DNA of 64,000 nt from assembly GCA_028281675.1 (NCBI GenBank), contig JANQJL010000019.1, positions 39,966-103,965 of the forward strand, in the 5' to 3' direction. Below are positions 59,881-64,000 of this stretch, in pieces. The position numbers and the translations under genes are program-made. The DNA comes from Simkaniaceae bacterium (GTDB lineage: Bacteria > Chlamydiota > Chlamydiia > Chlamydiales > Simkaniaceae). The notes beneath the pieces were generated by a model, which searched no databases, was not told where the DNA came from, and was given only the letters and a program-made list of their open reading frames with translations. The number at the start of each line of letters is the position of its first letter. Positions within the stretch are counted from its first letter, which is position 1.

Positions 59881-59965
59881 ACCTAAGTTCCCGATTTTGT
59901 GGGTGGCGATTTCAATAGATTTTTGATTCTAAGCAAGTTGCAAAATCGGAAGCTTGGGTTAAAAC
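59881..59965. repeat. Short palindromic repeat, copy 2 (related to 13084-13160)
   Basis: cctaagttcccgattttg...caaaatcggaagcttggg inverted ends. Confidence 0.75.
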
Positions 59966-59978
59966 CTCGGAGGTCAAA

Positions 59979-60509
59979 ATGTCTAAAGGAGTGATGACGG
60001 GATGCGAAAAGTCCCAGGAAAAATTTCTCAAGCCTTGGTTTGAAAATTACACCAAACATAATGACTACCCGGTTACCTTTTGTGATTTTGGAATGAGCGA
60101 AAAAGCCGCCGCTTGGTGCAAACAAAACGGCACCCTTCTTAAAGCAAAATCAAAAGCCTTTGCCCTTCCCAAAAGCCCCTATGAAAACACTATTTGGACC
60201 GATATCAACTGTGTCATCAAACAAACCATCGGCCCCCTTTTTGAAATGAGCCAAGTCAAAGATGGCTTTGCTATTTCCTATTCCCAAGCGCAAACACCTC
60301 TATCCGGAGTGATCGCATTCACACAAAACTCTCCCGTAATCTCAAGCTGGCAAGAGTGGTGCATCAAAAATAAAAACGGTACTGATGAGAGTAACTTAAG
60401 CCTTCTCTTAAAAGAAAATGCCTTTCAAATTACCCAATTTTCAGAAAAGTATCACTGGATTGGGCCCTTAAAAGCCCCGCCCAATACTGCCATCAGTCTT
60501 GCATGTTAA
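59979..60509 (+). CDS. Putative glycosyltransferase (GT-A-like)
   Basis: YPVTFCDFGMSEKAAAWCKQNG, YENTIWTDINCVIKQTIGPLFE. Confidence 0.45.
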   Translation: MSKGVMTGCEKSQEKFLKPWFENYTKHNDYPVTFCDFGMSEKAAAWCKQNGTLLKAKSKAFALPKSPYENTIWTDINCVIKQTIGPLFEMSQVKDGFAISYSQAQTPLSGVIAFTQNSPVISSWQEWCIKNKNGTDESNLSLLLKENAFQITQFSEKYHWIGPLKAPPNTAISLAC

Positions 60510-61674
60510 CAAGCATTTGGCAGATCCGATCCTCTAGCTTTTTCTTAATCTCTCTTCCCTCTTTCACATACCCGTTTACAAAGATCGCCACAGCCAACTC
60601 TTCCCCCAAATCAGTCATTATATAACCACAAAGAGAAGAGACCCCAGTCATCGCTCCAGTCTTTGCCCTTACCTTACCGGGAATCGTCCCCATCCGGTTC
60701 TTCAACGTTCCATCTTTTCCTCCGATTGGCAACGCCCCCTTAAACTCTCGATTTGACCGCATCTTTTTTAAAAACTCAATCATTTGAGCAGGAGAAACCA
60801 AGTTATAACGAGACAATCCACTTCCATCTATGATCACCATCTCCTCAGGATTCAACCCCACATTCTCTAACAAGAAAGCTTCAACCCGTTCCCGTCCCTT
60901 TTCCCAAGAAGGTCCTAACCTCTTAAACAAACAGTTCGCATATAAGTTATCAGATTTCTTAAGTGGCACTTTAATTAGCTCACTAATAGGCTCAGACGCA
61001 TGGGTAGCAAGAACCACAGCTCCCTCAGGAACCTCTCCCACTCTCAGTTCACCATCAAGCTCAATCCCCTTCCGCTCCAAGATCCCCTTAAAGATTGCTG
61101 CCGTTAATTTTTCTGGCTGCAAAATCGCCACCCCATCAACAAAGTTGTGCTCCATATTTAGAGGATTCATCGGAACACACCAAAAAGCAGGCTCCTCATC
61201 CCACATCCAACCCGGCCCTTTAGGCCCATCCTCAAAACAGCTTAGATCTAAAACCAGATCCCCCTCAATTCTTACCAAATCCCCCATTCCATCAATCAAC
61301 TCTACTAAATCCAAACCTGTCAAGCTAGGATCTCCCGATCCAACCAAGTAACAGTTCCCCTCTAAAACACCCTTACTAGCAGTGCCATCAGTCATCACCC
61401 GGGTTTCAAAACGATCCTCTTTCCCTAAACACTCCAGAGCTGCGGCTGCAGTAAATAACTTCAAACTACTCGCTGGTACAAACCGAGCCGCCCCATTCCG
61501 TTCATACAAGTCAACCCCTTCATCCAAAGAATAAATCTTTATCCCCACAAGAGCCGTTGAGTCAACCGACTGAATAATTCCCTCTATCCCTTCACGAATC
61601 AAGTCCCTTCGCTCATCCAAAGTAAGAGCCCCCAAAGAGCTCATCAAAATCATTAAACAAATCAACGTGCGCAT
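60493..61674 (-). CDS. dacB: D-alanyl-D-alanine carboxypeptidase (PBP4/DacB family)
   Basis: ARFVPASSLKLFTAAAALECLG (SxxK), KVPLKKSDNLYANCLFK (SxN), VRAKTGAMTGVSSLCGY (KTG). Confidence 0.95.
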   Translation of the reverse strand: MRTLICLMILMSSLGALTLDERRDLIREGIEGIIQSVDSTALVGIKIYSLDEGVDLYERNGAARFVPASSLKLFTAAAALECLGKEDRFETRVMTDGTASKGVLEGNCYLVGSGDPSLTGLDLVELIDGMGDLVRIEGDLVLDLSCFEDGPKGPGWMWDEEPAFWCVPMNPLNMEHNFVDGVAILQPEKLTAAIFKGILERKGIELDGELRVGEVPEGAVVLATHASEPISELIKVPLKKSDNLYANCLFKRLGPSWEKGRERVEAFLLENVGLNPEEMVIIDGSGLSRYNLVSPAQMIEFLKKMRSNREFKGALPIGGKDGTLKNRMGTIPGKVRAKTGAMTGVSSLCGYIMTDLGEELAVAIFVNGYVKEGREIKKKLEDRICQMLVNMQD

Positions 61675-62987
61675 AATCTTCTCCGTATTCCAGACATTTT
61701 CACAGCAACTTTCTTTAAACACTCTTTCATCACACCCTCATCTCCGAGTACTACAACCTTTTCCTTGGCTCGAGTAATCCCCGTATATAAAATCTCCCTC
61801 CCAAACACTTCCGCTCCCTTTGGAACAAGTAATACGACCCGATCAAATTCGCTTCCCTGACTCTTATGAACAGATAAACAATATGCTAGCTCAAACTCAG
61901 GAAGTAAAACCCCCGGAAAGCGTCGCTCCCCAAACACCGCCTCGTCATCCTTTCCAAGAGCTCTTCCCTTATTCCTCTTGATCAACGTTCCCATTTCTCC
62001 ATTACTGAGCTCCATCCGTTGATCCGTCCGTGTAATCATGATTGGAACCTCCTCCTCCTCCCACATCAGCTCATTAATCGCTTCCACCCCATAAGGGCCC
62101 TTCCTTAAACAGGACAGTATCCGATAGCCACCCCTCTTCCATTCCTCTACCTTTCGCTCCAGCTTCCCATATTTAATCATCTCTCCCCGCTTGACAGCCT
62201 CTGCCATCTCCAAAATCTCTTTCCGGTCACTCCGCATAGACTCATCCAAATGAACATACCCCCGTCCCCTCTCCTTCATATATCCACAGAGCTCCCCAAA
62301 TACCGTTCCTGCCTCAACAGGAGGGAGCTGATCGTGATCCCCCACCAATATCACCCGTGTTCCCTTTTTCAAATTCCTAAAAAGAGCTGCCCAAAGCCCA
62401 ACATCGATCATCGAACATTCATCAACAATCATCATTTCACAGTCCAATTCCTTTTCTCTAAAAAGAATGTCCTTTCCATTTCTAATCCCTAACACTCCAT
62501 GCAGAGTCCCTACCTCGCAATCCAACTTATCCCTCAAGAGCGCCACCGCCTTCCCCGTCGGCGCACAGACACAAATCTTTCCTTTAAACCTCCTAACAAT
62601 CTCCCCTATCACATAACTTTTCCCAGTTCCCGGACCACCTGTTAAACAAACTATCGCTTCACTCAGTCCCACCTTTACAGCTCGAGCCTGTCCCTCATTC
62701 AAACTTCCCACCTCCCCCAAGTCAACCGGCTTGACATCACCCATTAAACGGAAAAAACCGCTGACAACCTCTCCCTCAAGAACCCAATTGCGCTGGAGAT
62801 AATAAAGATCGCCCCATCTTCCCACCATCTCTTCAAACCGCTCTTCACTACCCTCAAGGACAGCACATCCCTCAATGATCTCCTCTTTTTGCAGACACAA
62901 ATGTCCCTCACGGGCCGCTGCCATCAGCTCTCCGCCAACCTCACCACAGCGCTTCGCAACCAACTTATCAATCTCAATCTGTTCCAT
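61662..62987 (-). CDS. recD: RecD-like exodeoxyribonuclease V alpha / helicase
   Basis: LTGGPGTGKSYVIGEIVRRF, MMIVDECSMIDVGLW, LVGDHDQLPPVEAG, LAYCLSVHKSQGSEFDRVVLL, LYTGITRAKEKVVV. Confidence 0.93.
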   Translation of the reverse strand: MEQIEIDKLVAKRCGEVGGELMAAAREGHLCLQKEEIIEGCAVLEGSEERFEEMVGRWGDLYYLQRNWVLEGEVVSGFFRLMGDVKPVDLGEVGSLNEGQARAVKVGLSEAIVCLTGGPGTGKSYVIGEIVRRFKGKICVCAPTGKAVALLRDKLDCEVGTLHGVLGIRNGKDILFREKELDCEMMIVDECSMIDVGLWAALFRNLKKGTRVILVGDHDQLPPVEAGTVFGELCGYMKERGRGYVHLDESMRSDRKEILEMAEAVKRGEMIKYGKLERKVEEWKRGGYRILSCLRKGPYGVEAINELMWEEEEVPIMITRTDQRMELSNGEMGTLIKRNKGRALGKDDEAVFGERRFPGVLLPEFELAYCLSVHKSQGSEFDRVVLLVPKGAEVFGREILYTGITRAKEKVVVLGDEGVMKECLKKVAVKMSGIRRRLCAR

Positions 62988-62997
62988 CCCCTAGAGT

Positions 62998-63240
62998 TTA
63001 CGTCTAATGAGGATTTTTTTTCCAAATCTGTTCAGTAAAAATAAAAATGCGCCCCAAGGAATGCGCCCATCTTTGACTACACCCTTTGATAAAGGAGCCC
63101 CACGATGAGGGCAGCGATCTTCTAAGACAATAACCTTACCATCTTTACCCCTAAATATTACCAAAGGTACCCCCGGAGCATCACCCTTACAGGTTTCTTT
63201 TTTATATCTTTTGTAAATCCAATCGGATAACTGAATTGAA
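62998..63240 (-). pseudogene. Rieske [2Fe-2S] domain N-terminal remnant
   Basis: Minus-frame KGDAPGVPLVIFRGKDGKVIVLEDRCPHRGAPLSKGVVKDGRIPWGAFLFL; first CxH motif present, second CxxH motif lost, no clear in-frame start. Confidence 0.75.
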
Positions 63241-63265
63241 CAACGTTCATTTTACCTCAAAAAAA

Positions 63266-63856
63266 TTACGGGATCATACCCATTAAACAGTGATCGACAT
63301 AAGCGTCCAAATCTTCTTCCTTAATAATTCCTTCCACAACCCGAGATTTTTTATTCAAAATAATCGAAGTGATGCCATGGATCGCCGCCCAAAAAAAGCC
63401 GACTAACCTCATAGCCTCATCCAACTTCAAATAAAACCGTCTCATCAGTTCACCTTCAATTTCCCTCAACTTCACATTCACCTCATCCAAGTACCATTCA
63501 GGAGCATTCTCAACCGACTCATTCTCGAAGAGTAACTTCCATCGATGAGGGTGCATCTTTGCAAACCTCATATAAGCCATCCCCATTCCACGTACACCTT
63601 CTTGTAGTCCATCCGCTTCCTCAAGAGCCTTTAAAAGGGCATCATACAGTAAGTCCAAGCTCCGAACATTCAACCGCAAAACGATCTCATTCATTCCATG
63701 AAAAGCGTTATAGACAGTCCCAATCGAGCAACCGCAGCCTGAGGCCAAATCCCGAATCCGCAAAGCATTTCCATCCTCCTTCTCGAGAACCTTCCATCCC
63801 AAATCGAGAATCTTTCTCCTTAACTCACTTCTACTCATCACTTGAACTACGTTCAT
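63266..63856 (-). CDS. TetR-family transcriptional regulator
   Basis: MSRSELRRKILDLGWKVLEKEDGNALRIRDLASGCGCSIGTVYNAFHGMNEIVLRLN. Confidence 0.88.
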   Translation of the reverse strand: MNVVQVMSRSELRRKILDLGWKVLEKEDGNALRIRDLASGCGCSIGTVYNAFHGMNEIVLRLNVRSLDLLYDALLKALEEADGLQEGVRGMGMAYMRFAKMHPHRWKLLFENESVENAPEWYLDEVNVKLREIEGELMRRFYLKLDEAMRLVGFFWAAIHGITSIILNKKSRVVEGIIKEEDLDAYVDHCLMGMIP

Positions 63857-64000
63857 TTAATCCCAAACTCTACTCCCCCCATCACTTTTTCGTCAACCTC
63901 CCCATCTTTCTCATACGATAACAACCCCGCATCTTTAACTTTTTTCAGTGCCTCTTGATATGGTTCTTCATAAACATCTACCAAAGTTTTCTTCGCATGA
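63853..64000 (-). CDS. C-terminal end of an upstream minus-strand gene, product unknown
   Basis: Open minus frame ..HAKKTLVDVYEEPYQEALKKVKDAGLLSYEKDGEVDEKVMGGVEFGIK* with its TGA overlapping the ATGA at the TetR start. Confidence 0.55.
   Translation of the reverse strand, partial: HAKKTLVDVYEEPYQEALKKVKDAGLLSYEKDGEVDEKVMGGVEFGIK

Noticed and set aside
1-64000. CRISPR arrays, rRNA, tRNA, prophage
   Set aside because: No regularly spaced repeats, rRNA signatures, obvious tRNA cloverleaf or phage structural genes seen; tRNAs were not searched exhaustively.

Overview
The window reads as a Chlamydiales-type chromosome segment, probably from an environmental chlamydia; genus not determinable here. 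Evidence: topA C-terminus fused to a SWIB domain, hemB, nqrA, long greA, major sigma factor, rpsT, two MOMP-like porins. Positions 1-30 kb form an accessory surface-polysaccharide and decoration region. It contains an O-antigen-ligase-like protein, NAD-dependent epimerases, SIS isomerase, a domain-swapped HldE-like protein, an E1 alpha/beta pair, an ABC exporter, methyltransferases, PhyH, a lone tnpB, and a cluster of enzymes (sulfotransferases, TylF-like methyltransferase, 2OG-Fe(II) oxygenase, fucosyltransferase-like) that mostly carry N-terminal signal peptides. Positions 30-64 kb are mostly core genes. The most distinctive signal is several families of short (~85-173 bp) non-autonomous palindromic elements. 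Several are defined to the base by terminal inverted repeats and target-site duplications. They add coding tails to genes, disrupt a TipAS-domain gene, and in one case are nested inside each other. All calls come from reading the sequence and supplied translations; no database or structure search was run.
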